Position numbers and translations under genes: made by a program. From NCBI GenBank assembly GCA_041740995.1, contig JBGSKY010000132.1:1-32905 (forward strand): 32,905 bases of DNA. The letters are read 5' to 3'. The first letter of the stretch is position 1, and the number at the start of each line of letters is the position of its first letter. Under the pieces are notes generated by a model. It worked only from the letters and a program-made list of their open reading frames with translations. It was not told where the DNA came from and did no database searches. The DNA comes from JBGSKY01 sp041740995. Its GTDB lineage: Bacteria > Planctomycetota > Planctomycetia > Pirellulales > Pirellulaceae. Below are positions 25,488-32,905 of this stretch, in pieces.

Positions 25488-25879
25488 CAGAGTTCTCCCA
25501 CGTCGGTTCGCTGAATCAGTTCGATCGAAGCCAAAATCTGCGGCGGCCCGCGTTCATCGACGGTGCCAAGCACGTCCAGCCGAATGACGTGAACTGGTAG
25601 CCCGCAAACAATTCGCGTGCTGACCTTTTGTGTTCGCCACAGCCACGGTCGATCGATCACCAATGCACCCTGATCGCGTGTCGGAACGTTTCCACGCAAA
25701 TCGTACCATCCGCTCAGTAAGTTTTGTGCAACTTGCAGTGCCGCCTGTTTCCGCTGGGCGAGCAACAAAGCATGTTGATGTGATGCCAAAGCGACCAGCG
25801 CCGATGCGACCAGCGAACCCATGAGCATCAGCCCGACGACCACTTCCAAAAGTGTAAATCCGGTTCGTCGCCGCGACAT
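25487..25879 (-). CDS. gspI: Type II secretion minor pseudopilin GspI-like protein
   Basis: 130 residues from ATG 25879. An upstream extension to 25969 is possible but would make an untypically long leader and overlap gspH. The start MSRRRTG, then FTLLEVVVGLMLMGSLVASA, is a perfect prepilin signal with glycine at -1 and E at +5. The soluble part (HALLLAQRKQAALQVAQNLL, SGWYDLRGNV, IELIQRTDVGEL) matches the short GspI type. It begins 2 bp after the gspH stop and its own stop overlaps gspJ by one base. Confidence 0.83.
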   Translation of the reverse strand: MSRRRTGFTLLEVVVGLMLMGSLVASALVALASHQHALLLAQRKQAALQVAQNLLSGWYDLRGNVPTRDQGALVIDRPWLWRTQKVSTRIVCGLPVHVIRLDVLGTVDERGPPQILASIELIQRTDVGEL

Positions 25880-25881
25880 GA

Positions 25882-26379
25882 CTAGCGTCCTAAGGCAATC
25901 AAAGTGCGTGCCTCGTTTGTGTTTTCGCGAATCAGCACTTGTCCGCTCGCACCGATGACGATCATCCACCGTGAACCGCCGCGAGCATTTTTCAAGTGCA
26001 TCGCATAGGTCGCAGACTGACCGGTTTGCGAGAAATTAATCGATTCCGCGCGCCCGCTCGGCGAGCTTACAAACGCTTCGGCAATCTGAACACCTCCGGG
26101 CAATTGGAGATCGCTCTTGGACGCCCGGTACGACAATAGTTGCTTCGATTTTAAAATCGCCAGCTCGCCAGGCTGTGGGCTTTGCATCGCCGCACGTCGT
26201 TCTTTTCGATCGGCATCAGCGAGCAGCCCGATCGCTCGATTCATCGCCGCATAGTCCAGTTGTGAACGAATTGAAAGGTAACCAAGTCCGGCAAGCAGTG
26301 CCAAGATAACCACCACGACAATCAGCTCGAGCATTGTAAACGCAACTCGCTGGTGAGCTGTCGAGCGATTATTTTGCAT
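25882..26379 (-). CDS. gspH: Type II secretion pseudopilin GspH-like protein
   Basis: 165 residues from ATG 26379, chosen because it overlaps the gspG stop by 11 bp and gives a normal leader, MQNNRSTAHQRVA, before FTMLELIVVVVILALLAGLG. Glutamate +5 is present; -1 is alanine. The globular part (RAIGLLADADRKERRAAMQS, GGVQIAEAFVSSPSGRAESI, YAMHLKNARGGSRWMIVIGA) resembles GspH. A longer frame to 26511 lies entirely inside gspG and is unlikely to be translated. Confidence 0.82.
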   Translation of the reverse strand: MQNNRSTAHQRVAFTMLELIVVVVILALLAGLGYLSIRSQLDYAAMNRAIGLLADADRKERRAAMQSPQPGELAILKSKQLLSYRASKSDLQLPGGVQIAEAFVSSPSGRAESINFSQTGQSATYAMHLKNARGGSRWMIVIGASGQVLIRENTNEARTLIALGR

Positions 26380-27154
26380 CGAGCGCCTCGCTGCTGATGT
26401 CCGCGTTTTCACCTTCGCCGCCCTCACGACCATCTGCGCCAAGACATAGAACTTCGAAGGGCGATTTCGCGCCTGGGCTGACAAATTCGTAAGGATGTTT
26501 CCATGGATCAAGTGGAACTTTTTTCAAGAAGCCGTCGGGGAAACTGGTGGTTCCTTCAACCAAAATCGCAATCCCTTCGTCGTTCGTCGGATACCGCGAC
26601 TGGTCGGCATAAAAAGTTTCCAGCGCGCTGACAATTGTTGCAATCTCTGCGCGTGCGGCGTTCTGCTTGCTCGCGATTAGAAAGCTGCGCGTTTGTACAG
26701 CAACGAGTGCACTCAAGATTCCGATGATGACAATCACGACCATCAGCTCGACCAGCGAAAATGCGGCCGCATTCCTCCGCACACTAGCGGAACGGCGCGA
26801 GCCGTCCGGTGTATTTGCATCGAATTGAAGTCGACTTTTGCAAGTTGCGGAAGAACTGGAGGGCTTGCGCCCTGCCGCTATGATTGCTAGGCCAAGCCTC
26901 TTGTCATTAGCGGAACGGCGCGAGCCGTCCGGTGTATTTGCATCGAATTGAAGTCGACTTTTGCAAATTGCGGAAGAACCGGAGGGCTTGCGCCCTGCCG
27001 CTATGATTGCTAGGGCAAGCCTCTTGTCATTAGCGGAACGGCGCGAGCCGTCCGGTGTATTTGCATCCTCAGACTTGCGTTGACTTTTGCAAGTTACGGA
27101 AGAACCGGAGGGCTTGCGCCCTGCCGCTGTGGTTGTTGTCGTTGTTTGCATCAT
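26369..27154 (-). CDS. gspG: Type II secretion major pseudopilin GspG with repeat-expanded N-terminus
   Basis: 261 residues from ATG 27154. The GspG core is unmistakable: FSLVELMVVIVIIGILSALV (F132, E136), then QNAARAEIATIVSALETFYADQSRYPTNDEG in three parts, VPLDPWKHPYEFVSPG and the calcium-loop region GADGREGGEGENADI. Before it lie about 115 codons made of three in-frame copies of a palindromic repeat (NTPDGSRRSA and AAGRKPSGSS recur). Prepilin leaders are normally below about 30 residues. Two readings are possible: translation from ATG 27154 with a giant leader, or from GTG 26782, giving the 7-residue leader MRRNAAA. Without the insert the ATG start would give a normal 16-residue leader. 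The -1 residue is alanine. ATG 27154 lies 6 bp after the gspF stop. Confidence 0.88.
   Translation of the reverse strand: MMQTTTTTTAAGRKPSGSSVTCKSQRKSEDANTPDGSRRSANDKRLALAIIAAGRKPSGSSAICKSRLQFDANTPDGSRRSANDKRLGLAIIAAGRKPSSSSATCKSRLQFDANTPDGSRRSASVRRNAAAFSLVELMVVIVIIGILSALVAVQTRSFLIASKQNAARAEIATIVSALETFYADQSRYPTNDEGIAILVEGTTSFPDGFLKKVPLDPWKHPYEFVSPGAKSPFEVLCLGADGREGGEGENADISSEALDAK
26785..26880. repeat. Palindromic interspersed repeat, copy C1 of tandem array
   Basis: 96 bp. The left end, tagcggaacggcgcgagccg, and the right end (read on the other strand tagcggcagggcgcaagccc) are the two end types of copies A and B, but in the opposite orientation. It starts 3 bp beyond the GTG codon at 26782. 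A 27-bp spacer (26881-26907) separates it from copy C2. Confidence 0.88.
26908..27003. repeat. Palindromic interspersed repeat, copy C2 of tandem array
   Basis: 96 bp, nearly identical to copy C1, differing at a few positions such as aaattg for aagttg and ccgg for ctgg. It is offset from C1 by exactly 123 bp (41 codons). The same 27-bp spacer follows, with one change. Confidence 0.88.
27031..27129. repeat. Palindromic interspersed repeat, copy C3 of tandem array
   Basis: Offset by exactly 123 bp from C2. Its middle is diverged (cctcagacttgcgttgac in place of the C1/C2 sequence), and its outer end reads ccgctg instead of ccgcta. The whole array C1-C3 covers 345 bp, a multiple of three, so the gspG frame stays open across it. 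Confidence 0.85.
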
Positions 27155-27160
27155 TCTAAA

Positions 27161-28372
27161 TCACGATGATTGTAAATTGCCGGCTTGCAAGATCGGCAAG
27201 ATGGTCGCAACCAGCAGGAAACCGACGAAGACCGCTAGCACCAAAATTAAGATCGGCTCAATAAGTGCCGTCAATCGCGCCGAGGCGACTGACAACTGTT
27301 GATTGTAATCATCACTCAACCGCGTCAGCATCTCATCCAGCTTACCGGTATCTCGACCGACTGAGAATACGCGAACCGCCAGCGGCGGGAATATCCGCGA
27401 CCGCTCGAGCGATTGTGACAACTCTTTTCCAGCGGCCATGTCGTCACAAGCTTGATGCAGCGCGGTTGCCAAAACCGAATTGTTTGTCGAAGTGGCCGCC
27501 AACTCGACCGCCGCCGGTAACGTTAAACCGCTGCGCGAAAGCAAGCCAACTATCATTGCGATACGAGACACATTTTGCTTCACCAACAAAGGACCGATCA
27601 GCGGCAGTCGCAACATCCAACGGTCAAGCCACGTTTTACCGACGTTAGTCCTCAAAAATGCCGCGACGCTTGCGGCGCTCGCCAGTGTTCCCAACAAAAT
27701 CCAAATTCCGTAGCCGACCAACAAATCGCTCATCGCCTTCGCAACCCGCGTTGGCCAGGGCAGCACAGGCACAGTCTCGGCCAAGTTTTCTAGCAACGGC
27801 GGCAAAACCCACGTCATCAAAAATACGGTCGCAACCAAACCAAAAACGACCAAAAAAGCCGGATACATCAAGGCGGTGAAGACTTTGTCACCCAACTGTG
27901 ACATCCGCAACCGATATTCGGAAAGCTGTTCCAGCACAGCTTCGAGCGTCCCAGCATTCTCGCCAACCTCAATCAACCGAATCGTTGCCGCGTCAAACAC
28001 ATTGGGATTTTCGGACATCGCATCGGCTAGCGACGTTCCGGCAGCCACGCGATCGCGAATGCTGACGATCGCGTTGCGAAAGCCGCCACGATGTTGTGCC
28101 GCCAAAGTGTCGAGCGCTTCAAGCAACGGAATCCCGGCTCGCAACAGCATCGACAGCTCATGCGAACCAATCGTCCATTGCCCGCGAGCTCGACGTGAAA
28201 GTAAACTTGACCACCATGCAGACGAATTGGCAATCGCCGATCGGCTCAACGATTGCACAACGACACCTTGGCCACGAAGCTGGTCGCGAGCCGCTCTTGG
28301 TGAGTCGGCGGCGATCGTCCCTTTGACCGGCAGGCGGTTCTTGCTGACGCCTTGATAAGTAAAGACCGGCAT
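27161..28372 (-). CDS. gspF: Type II secretion inner-membrane platform protein GspF
   Basis: 403 residues, the normal GspF length. It begins MPVFTYQGVSKNRLPVKGTI, the family start. Two homologous T2SSF domains follow (HELSMLLRAGIPLLEALDTL around residue 70, and RIAMIVGLLSRSGLTLPAAV around 270), with the GENAGTLEAVLEQLSEYRLR and GRDTGKLDEMLTRLSDDYNQ helices. Membrane segments are FTALMYPAFLVVFGLVATVF, WILLGTLASAASVAAFL and LTALIEPILILVLAVFVGFL. It links the GspE ATPase to the pseudopilus in the inner membrane. Its ATG overlaps the gspE stop by one base (TAATG), a sign of coupled translation. Confidence 0.95.
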   Translation of the reverse strand: MPVFTYQGVSKNRLPVKGTIAADSPRAARDQLRGQGVVVQSLSRSAIANSSAWWSSLLSRRARGQWTIGSHELSMLLRAGIPLLEALDTLAAQHRGGFRNAIVSIRDRVAAGTSLADAMSENPNVFDAATIRLIEVGENAGTLEAVLEQLSEYRLRMSQLGDKVFTALMYPAFLVVFGLVATVFLMTWVLPPLLENLAETVPVLPWPTRVAKAMSDLLVGYGIWILLGTLASAASVAAFLRTNVGKTWLDRWMLRLPLIGPLLVKQNVSRIAMIVGLLSRSGLTLPAAVELAATSTNNSVLATALHQACDDMAAGKELSQSLERSRIFPPLAVRVFSVGRDTGKLDEMLTRLSDDYNQQLSVASARLTALIEPILILVLAVFVGFLLVATILPILQAGNLQSS

Positions 28373-29889
28373 TAGTCGTCCACCGCCTGCAAGCTGGTGA
28401 CGCGCAGCACTTCTTCTAGCGTCGTTCGACCCTGCCGAATCTTGTTTCGACCATCTTCACCCAACAGTGTCATTCCTTGCTTGGTCGCGGTTTGTCGAAT
28501 CTCCGTTGCATTGTCGCGAGCCTGAACGTGTGCTCGAATTGCGTCGTCGATGACTAACAATTCGAACAGGCCGATTCGCCCACGAAAGCCAGACTGACGA
28601 CAAGCAGAACATCCGACCGGCGTCGTTTCACCGTCGGCGTTGACTGCCTTGCAAACGCTGCACAATTGCCTAACCAACCGCTGCGCTAGAGAAGCAACCA
28701 GCGAGCTAGCCACCAAATACGGTTCAACGCCCAAGTCAAGCAAACGAGTTACTGCGCTGGCCGCGTCATTGGTATGTAGTGTGCTAAAAACGAGGTGACC
28801 GGTCAACGACGCTTGGATCGCCATGGTCGCTGTTTCGCGATCGCGAATCTCTCCGATCATGATGATATCAGGGTCTTGCCGCAACAAACTGCGCATTCCA
28901 GATGCGAAGGTCATTCCCTTCTTTTCATTGATTTGCGTTTGGCTGATTCCATCGAGTTGATATTCGATTGGATCTTCGAGCGTCAGAATGTTGGCTTCCT
29001 TGGAATTGATCGCTTGAAGTGCACCGTACAGTGTCGTACTTTTACCGCTGCCGGTCGGACCAGTAACAAGAATCAATCCGTGATCGACACGGATTAGCGA
29101 CTGCCATTGCTGCAATGTTTTTGCTGGCATACCGAGTTCGTCAAGCGTGTAAAGTCGCGCGCTTGTGTCGAGCAAGCGAATGACGATGCGTTCATTGTGG
29201 CTGGTTGGTAACGACGCGATTCGCAAGTCGATGACGCGGTCACCAAGCTGAACTGTGGCCCGACCGTCTTGTGGCAATCGTTTCTCCGCGATATTCATTT
29301 TGCCGAGCACTTTGACTCGCGTTAAGACTTCTTCCTGAATTGACTTAGGGATCTCGAAGCTGTCAAACAACACGCCGTCGATTCGCTGGCGAACTTTGAC
29401 ACAGTTCTCGTAAGGCTGGATATGAATGTCCGAGGCGCCCGCCACTACTGCGTCAAAAATCAACTGATTGACAAGTCGAATGATCGGCGCTCGACGATCG
29501 ACGTCGAGCAAGTCTTCTCGGGCAGCGATCAGCGACAATCGGTCGACGCTGGTGTCGGCGTCGATCGATTCGAGCACCTGTTCCGCTTCGCCGTCGCGAA
29601 CCGAATATGCTTTGTTGATCGCCTGTCGAATCGCTGCCGGTTCAGCAAGCATCGGTTGCACCAAGCACCGCAGCTTTCGGGCAACGATATCCAATTGCGA
29701 CCAGCTTGCATCGTCACTTATGGCAACTTCCAATTCATCTGGCTTGCCGGTTTCAAAAGCGATGAACTGATGTGTTCGAACGTAGGCGATCGGGAATTTT
29801 TGAATGAACCGCGACGAAGCTTGAAAGCTCGAAAGGTCATCCAGGATCGGCAAGCTAACACGATCGGCAAGTTGCTGTAGAGACTGCAT
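28372..29889 (-). CDS. gspE: Type II secretion ATPase GspE
   Basis: 505 residues. The N-terminal GspE domain spans about 1-100. The ATPase part has Walker A GPTGSGKST (277-285), the Asp box DIHIQPYEN near 154, Walker B IIMIGEIRD (342-350), and the His box LTGHLVFSTLHTNDAASAV. A zinc-type tetracysteine, C410, C413, C427, C430, sits in the usual C-terminal module. GspE hydrolyses ATP in the cytosol to drive pseudopilus assembly. It starts 5 bp after the gspD stop and overlaps gspF by one base. Confidence 0.96.
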   Translation of the reverse strand: MQSLQQLADRVSLPILDDLSSFQASSRFIQKFPIAYVRTHQFIAFETGKPDELEVAISDDASWSQLDIVARKLRCLVQPMLAEPAAIRQAINKAYSVRDGEAEQVLESIDADTSVDRLSLIAAREDLLDVDRRAPIIRLVNQLIFDAVVAGASDIHIQPYENCVKVRQRIDGVLFDSFEIPKSIQEEVLTRVKVLGKMNIAEKRLPQDGRATVQLGDRVIDLRIASLPTSHNERIVIRLLDTSARLYTLDELGMPAKTLQQWQSLIRVDHGLILVTGPTGSGKSTTLYGALQAINSKEANILTLEDPIEYQLDGISQTQINEKKGMTFASGMRSLLRQDPDIIMIGEIRDRETATMAIQASLTGHLVFSTLHTNDAASAVTRLLDLGVEPYLVASSLVASLAQRLVRQLCSVCKAVNADGETTPVGCSACRQSGFRGRIGLFELLVIDDAIRAHVQARDNATEIRQTATKQGMTLLGEDGRNKIRQGRTTLEEVLRVTSLQAVDD

Positions 29890-29894
29890 GGCCG

Positions 29895-32396
29895 TTACCG
29901 CATCAGCTCAGGCTCGCTCAATGGAAAACCGGTCGACAGGTGTTGCCGCGTTGCGTCTTTGTCCGACAAGTATTGCAAATCCGAAAAACGCGAATCGCGC
30001 AGAACTCGCGGTCGGATAAATAAGAAAAAAGACATGGTGGTATTTTCAGTATCGGTGCGGCCGGTCAGCTCGCGAATGATCGGGATCTTTTCAGCCCAAG
30101 GAATTCCTGCGTACGTCGCGTTCTCGCCGATTCGTTTTAACCCACCGACGACGACCGTTTTTCCGTCGGGAATGGTCACCGAACTGCCTACGCGATCGAT
30201 TTGCCGAGACGGCGGCAGTCCAGCGGTGGATGTCCCCGAAAATGTGCTGAACTCGACGTCAAAATCCAATTGTAAATGATCGTCTTCATTGATGTGTGGT
30301 GTGACGGTAATAATTGTGCCTGCTTGCTGGTTGCCGCCAAGGCTTGTCGTCGAGACGGTTTGCGACGCGTTGATGCTGCTGAAGGGAACGCTCGTTACAC
30401 TTTCCAATTTTCCAGTTGTATTGTCGTTGACCAAAATTTTCGGCGCCGCCAAAATTCGCGCACGCGAGTGGCTAGCCAACGCGCGAACGACCACGTCAGC
30501 GACTTCTGGATCGATCAACGTTCCGTTAAATCCAAGCCCGGGAATGATTCGCAGCGCGCCGGTGTCTCGGTTGACTTCGCTCAATCCAAACGAAGTGAAT
30601 TCAAAGAGACGCTTGGCACCAGCGCGATCACCGCCGGACACTTCGACACCCAGCGTGTAGTTATCGCTGGTGTCGACAGCGACGATTTGAGCTTCGATCA
30701 ACACTTGCGGTCGGCGTTGGTCCAACGATTCGATCAAGCTGGCATACAACTGCTGTACGCTCGCCGGGGCGTAGACAATTAGGCTGTTGGTCGTCACGTC
30801 CGCTGAAACGCGTGCGCCGCCTGGTAAGTTCGCGACGCCACCGCTGCCACCTCCACCGCCCATTCCGCCAGCCAAACCACCACCAGCCAAACCTGCACCA
30901 GCAACTTGCCCATTGGCATTGTTCGCACCGCCGGGGCCAGCGGCCAGTGTCGGACGAGCCAACGGATTTTGTTCGTTTTGAACAAGCGGCGATCGGTTAC
31001 TGTTCTCCGGCGAGAGTGGCAGTGGCGTTACGGTCAGCCCATTGCCCGACAAACCGTTTTGTCCATTAAAAGGATTCAGTCCGTTTGGATATCCGAAACC
31101 TGTGCCTGGAAATCCAAAACCGCCGCCACCAAAGGGCGAATAAAACGCAGCCGGTGAAGCAGCACCAAAACCACCAACGCCATAAGCTTCCTGCAACGCC
31201 AACAATGAGTACAAAACGTCGATCGCGCTAGCGTTTTTAAGCTTGTAAAATTGGATTGGACTTTCCGTTGTGTCGATCGCCGTGTCAAGTTCCGCGATCA
31301 GCTTTGCAACCTGTCGATGCACGTCTTCGGAACCGCGAACAATCAATAAATTGCCTTCGGTGTCGACCGTCGTCTGGTAACTGTTTTCGTCATTTGGCGG
31401 TGAGACAAAGCCTTTGATCAGCTTGTCGATTCGTTCGGCAGTTGTGTTGCGGATTCGATAGACTTCGGTGCTTACACCCAGCGACACATCCAAACGTTGA
31501 AGCAACTCAATCGCACGGCGAACCCAATCGTCGGTTCCCGCAATGACAATTCGCTTGCCGACTGGTTCGGTAAACAGCTTTACTTTTGCAGTTGGTGCGC
31601 TGTCCACATTGCCTTGGCCAGTCAAGATGCCCTTGACCTGATCGGCCAGCACCTGCGGCGATTGAAATTTGGCTTCGTAGACTTGGTAGGCACTTTGACC
31701 AGCCGGACGATCGATCAGTTCAAGCAAATCGGACATAGTCTTCACGCTAGCCGCATAGTCGGTCACGATCAGCGCATTGGCTTCTGGAATGGCGACCAGT
31801 GAAGCGGCCTCGCTGCTCATAAACGGCTTCATTACCTCACTCAACGAGCCGGCATTTAAGTTCAACAGCACGAAGACTTGGGTAACGACCGAAGCCGGAC
31901 CATCGCGCCGCAAGACCTCCGGTGCATTGCCTGGTACGGCGAATCGAGTCATATCCGCGACGTTGACAATTCGCTTCCAACCTGGCGTATCGGATTCGAC
32001 CAACGCAAGTTGTTCAGTCCGAAGAACGCTGCCCAGCAATTGCGGCAGCGACGCGACGGGAATCTCGTTGGGCGTGCGAAGCGTGATCAAACGACTGGCG
32101 ATCGCTTGGTCATATTCGAAATCGATGCCTAGCCGTTGCGAGATAAAGCCGACAAGCGCGTCAAGCCTCACATCGCCTTGCAAAGTCATCCGGATGGATC
32201 CAGTGGGCATAGGTCCTGACTGGATCGTAAGAGCTGGCTGGATCATTGGCGCAGGCGGTGCGATCTGCTCCTGAGCCCAAGCTGTACCAATCTCGACTGA
32301 AAAACCAGCGAGAAGCAGCAAAAAGCAGAATATTCGCGTCGTCCATGCCACAAAACTGTCCGTACTCTGATCAACCCGTTTCGGGCAAAAATTCAA
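29895..32396 (-). CDS. gspD: Type II secretion outer-membrane secretin GspD
   Basis: 833 residues from TTG 32396. GTG 32351 is an alternative giving the compact signal peptide MAWTTRIFCFLLLLAGF and no ATG is in frame until residue 51. N-domains follow: N0 (DVRLDALVGFISQRLGIDFE), N1 (VFVLLNLNAGSLSEVMKPFM), N2 (TEVYRIRNTTAERIDKLIKG) and N3. N3 is interrupted by a Gly/Asn/Pro-rich insert of about 120 residues (407-528). The secretin domain has RRPQVLIEAQIVAVDTSDNY, the ARILAAPKILVNDNTTGKLE strand, VPFSSINASQTVSTTSL, PDGKTVVVGGLKR and the end IPIIRELTGRTDTENTTMSF. It forms the outer-membrane channel of the system and leads the operon. Confidence 0.93.
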   Translation of the reverse strand: MNFCPKRVDQSTDSFVAWTTRIFCFLLLLAGFSVEIGTAWAQEQIAPPAPMIQPALTIQSGPMPTGSIRMTLQGDVRLDALVGFISQRLGIDFEYDQAIASRLITLRTPNEIPVASLPQLLGSVLRTEQLALVESDTPGWKRIVNVADMTRFAVPGNAPEVLRRDGPASVVTQVFVLLNLNAGSLSEVMKPFMSSEAASLVAIPEANALIVTDYAASVKTMSDLLELIDRPAGQSAYQVYEAKFQSPQVLADQVKGILTGQGNVDSAPTAKVKLFTEPVGKRIVIAGTDDWVRRAIELLQRLDVSLGVSTEVYRIRNTTAERIDKLIKGFVSPPNDENSYQTTVDTEGNLLIVRGSEDVHRQVAKLIAELDTAIDTTESPIQFYKLKNASAIDVLYSLLALQEAYGVGGFGAASPAAFYSPFGGGGFGFPGTGFGYPNGLNPFNGQNGLSGNGLTVTPLPLSPENSNRSPLVQNEQNPLARPTLAAGPGGANNANGQVAGAGLAGGGLAGGMGGGGGSGGVANLPGGARVSADVTTNSLIVYAPASVQQLYASLIESLDQRRPQVLIEAQIVAVDTSDNYTLGVEVSGGDRAGAKRLFEFTSFGLSEVNRDTGALRIIPGLGFNGTLIDPEVADVVVRALASHSRARILAAPKILVNDNTTGKLESVTSVPFSSINASQTVSTTSLGGNQQAGTIITVTPHINEDDHLQLDFDVEFSTFSGTSTAGLPPSRQIDRVGSSVTIPDGKTVVVGGLKRIGENATYAGIPWAEKIPIIRELTGRTDTENTTMSFFLFIRPRVLRDSRFSDLQYLSDKDATRQHLSTGFPLSEPELMR
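30813..31178 (-). other. Low-complexity Gly-rich insert in GspD N3 domain
   Basis: Codons 407-528 of gspD encode a glycine-, asparagine- and proline-rich stretch with motifs such as GGFGFPGTGFGYPNGLNPFN and GLAGGGLAGGMGGGGGSGG. It lies between the first helix of N3 (ASAIDVLYSLLALQEAYG) and its remaining strands (ARVSADVTTNSLIVYAP). N3 loops in secretins are often disordered, but this one is long. Confidence 0.75.
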
Positions 32397-32775
32397 AAAG
32401 CCAAGCCCAGTTTGGTCATAGCAAAAACACAGTCACCAAGTCAATCCTTAAGATGATTGGGCAATTGACTCAGTTTGCATGCATAAGCAATCGTCAATGG
32501 TCTAGAAATTTCCTCTCCGGTGCAAGAAGAAATTAGCGACTGGTAAGCCCGTTGAAGGCTTTTGAGAATAGCTGGCGAATTTAGCCTGGCCTGATGAAAA
32601 TGTGTTAACAATTTCGTTTTGGTGAACCCAGTATTTCGCCACACATTAACAATCTCTTGCGATGATTCCGAACCGCCTTTTGATTGTTACAATCTGAAGT
32701 GGTAGACCAATCGATTGCAAAAGTTTGCGATCGACTTTCCGATCAACTAATCGCAGTCAAAGTAAAAGGGTTCCA
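32397..32775. other. Divergent intergenic region between gspD and SDR gene
   Basis: 379 bp between head-to-head genes. It contains a possible -10 TACAAT (near 32686-32691, plus strand) and a TTGC...GCAA imperfect palindrome near 32474-32490. No repeat copy, RNA motif or other gene was identified. Confidence 0.4.
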
Positions 32776-32905
32776 ATGTCCAGTTCTGATCTGTTTTCGC
32801 TTCGTGGTTCCAATGCCGTCGTCATCGGTGCAACTGGAGAGTTAGGTGGTGCGATGGCGCAGGCGTTGGCCAATGCGGGGGCGGCCGTCGCGGTGGTGGG
32901 GCGGA
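32776..32905 (+). CDS. Short-chain dehydrogenase/reductase, N-terminal fragment
   Basis: Only 43 codons lie in the window; the gene runs off the right edge. ATG 32776 follows AAAGGG at 32765-32770. MSSSDLFSLRGSNAVVIGAT then GELGGAMAQALANAGAAVAVVGR is the classical SDR start with the TGxxxGxG-like cofactor loop GATGELGG. The LFSLRG opening is common in gluconate 5-dehydrogenase- and fructuronate-reductase-like SDRs, so a sugar-acid reductase is likely but not proven. Confidence 0.8.
   Translation, partial: MSSSDLFSLRGSNAVVIGATGELGGAMAQALANAGAAVAVVGR

Noticed and set aside
25880..25969. 30-codon extension of gspI
   Set aside because: It overlaps gspH; MSRRRTG followed by FTLLEV from ATG 25879 is a textbook prepilin start.
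26380..26511. 44-codon extension of gspH upstream of ATG 26379
   Set aside because: It lies wholly within gspG, would make an abnormally long prepilin leader, and the 11-bp overlap start gives a normal one.
26785..27129. CRISPR array
   Set aside because: Three units with nearly identical spacers and long palindromic repeats do not have CRISPR geometry, and there are no cas genes.

Overview
The window looks like a chromosomal segment from a planctomycete, probably Pirellulales-like. This rests on protein families rather than any marker gene. It carries a c-type-heme DUF1587/1592/1588 protein paired with a Tat-exported DUF1552 protein, a PEP-CTERM protein, a secreted HEAT-type protein ending in a Hint domain, a PQQ-propeller protein, and a compact type II secretion cluster. 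No rRNA, tRNA, CRISPR array, phage gene or transposase was seen. Coding density is high and the genes on both strands look housekeeping or metabolic.

Layout. 1-115: end of something unresolved. 116-2815 (-): a two-gene sugar-acid operon (IlvD/Edd dehydratase, then a DapA-family lyase). 3063-3788 (-): hisA. 4034-6016 (-): a SulP anion transporter with STAS and a C-terminal PII-like fold. 6162-7379 (-): exported TPR protein. 7556-9445 (+): exported HEAT-like protein with a terminal Hint domain. 9652-14123 (+): the DUF1592-type cytochrome and DUF1552 pair. 14348-15550 (+): membrane-anchored metallophosphoesterase. 15614-16810 (-): exported DinB-like protein with a degenerate lactamase-like first half. 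17084-19018 (+): fuconolactonase-like amidohydrolase and zinc alcohol dehydrogenase. 19106-19642 (+): Nudix hydrolase with zinc ribbon. 19675-20989 (+): cobalamin riboswitch followed by an exported DUF4465/PEP-CTERM protein. 21099-22451 (+): exported PQQ-like beta-propeller. 22819-23814 (+): NAD-dependent epimerase. 23869-32396 (-): gspD-E-F-G-H-I-J-K. 32776-end (+): start of an SDR oxidoreductase.

The genes that clearly work together are the eight gsp genes, which overlap or nearly abut in the order secretin, ATPase, inner-membrane platform, major pseudopilin, four minor pseudopilins. GspC, GspL, GspM and the prepilin peptidase are not here. The dehydratase/lyase pair, the fuconolactonase/dehydrogenase pair and perhaps the terminal SDR fit non-phosphorylating breakdown of aldonic acids such as L-fuconate. 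That joint role is an inference, since the pairs lie about 15 kb apart.

The three most unusual points are these. (1) A roughly 100-bp palindromic repeat occurs at two intergenic sites, once supplying the stop codon of the SulP gene, and as a perfectly phased 3-copy, 123-bp tandem array inside the leader-coding region of gspG. (2) A cobalamin riboswitch sits upstream of a surface-type DUF4465 protein, suggesting an exported corrinoid-related protein. (3) The Hint domain keeps its Cys and TxxH motifs but has lost the terminal His-Asn.
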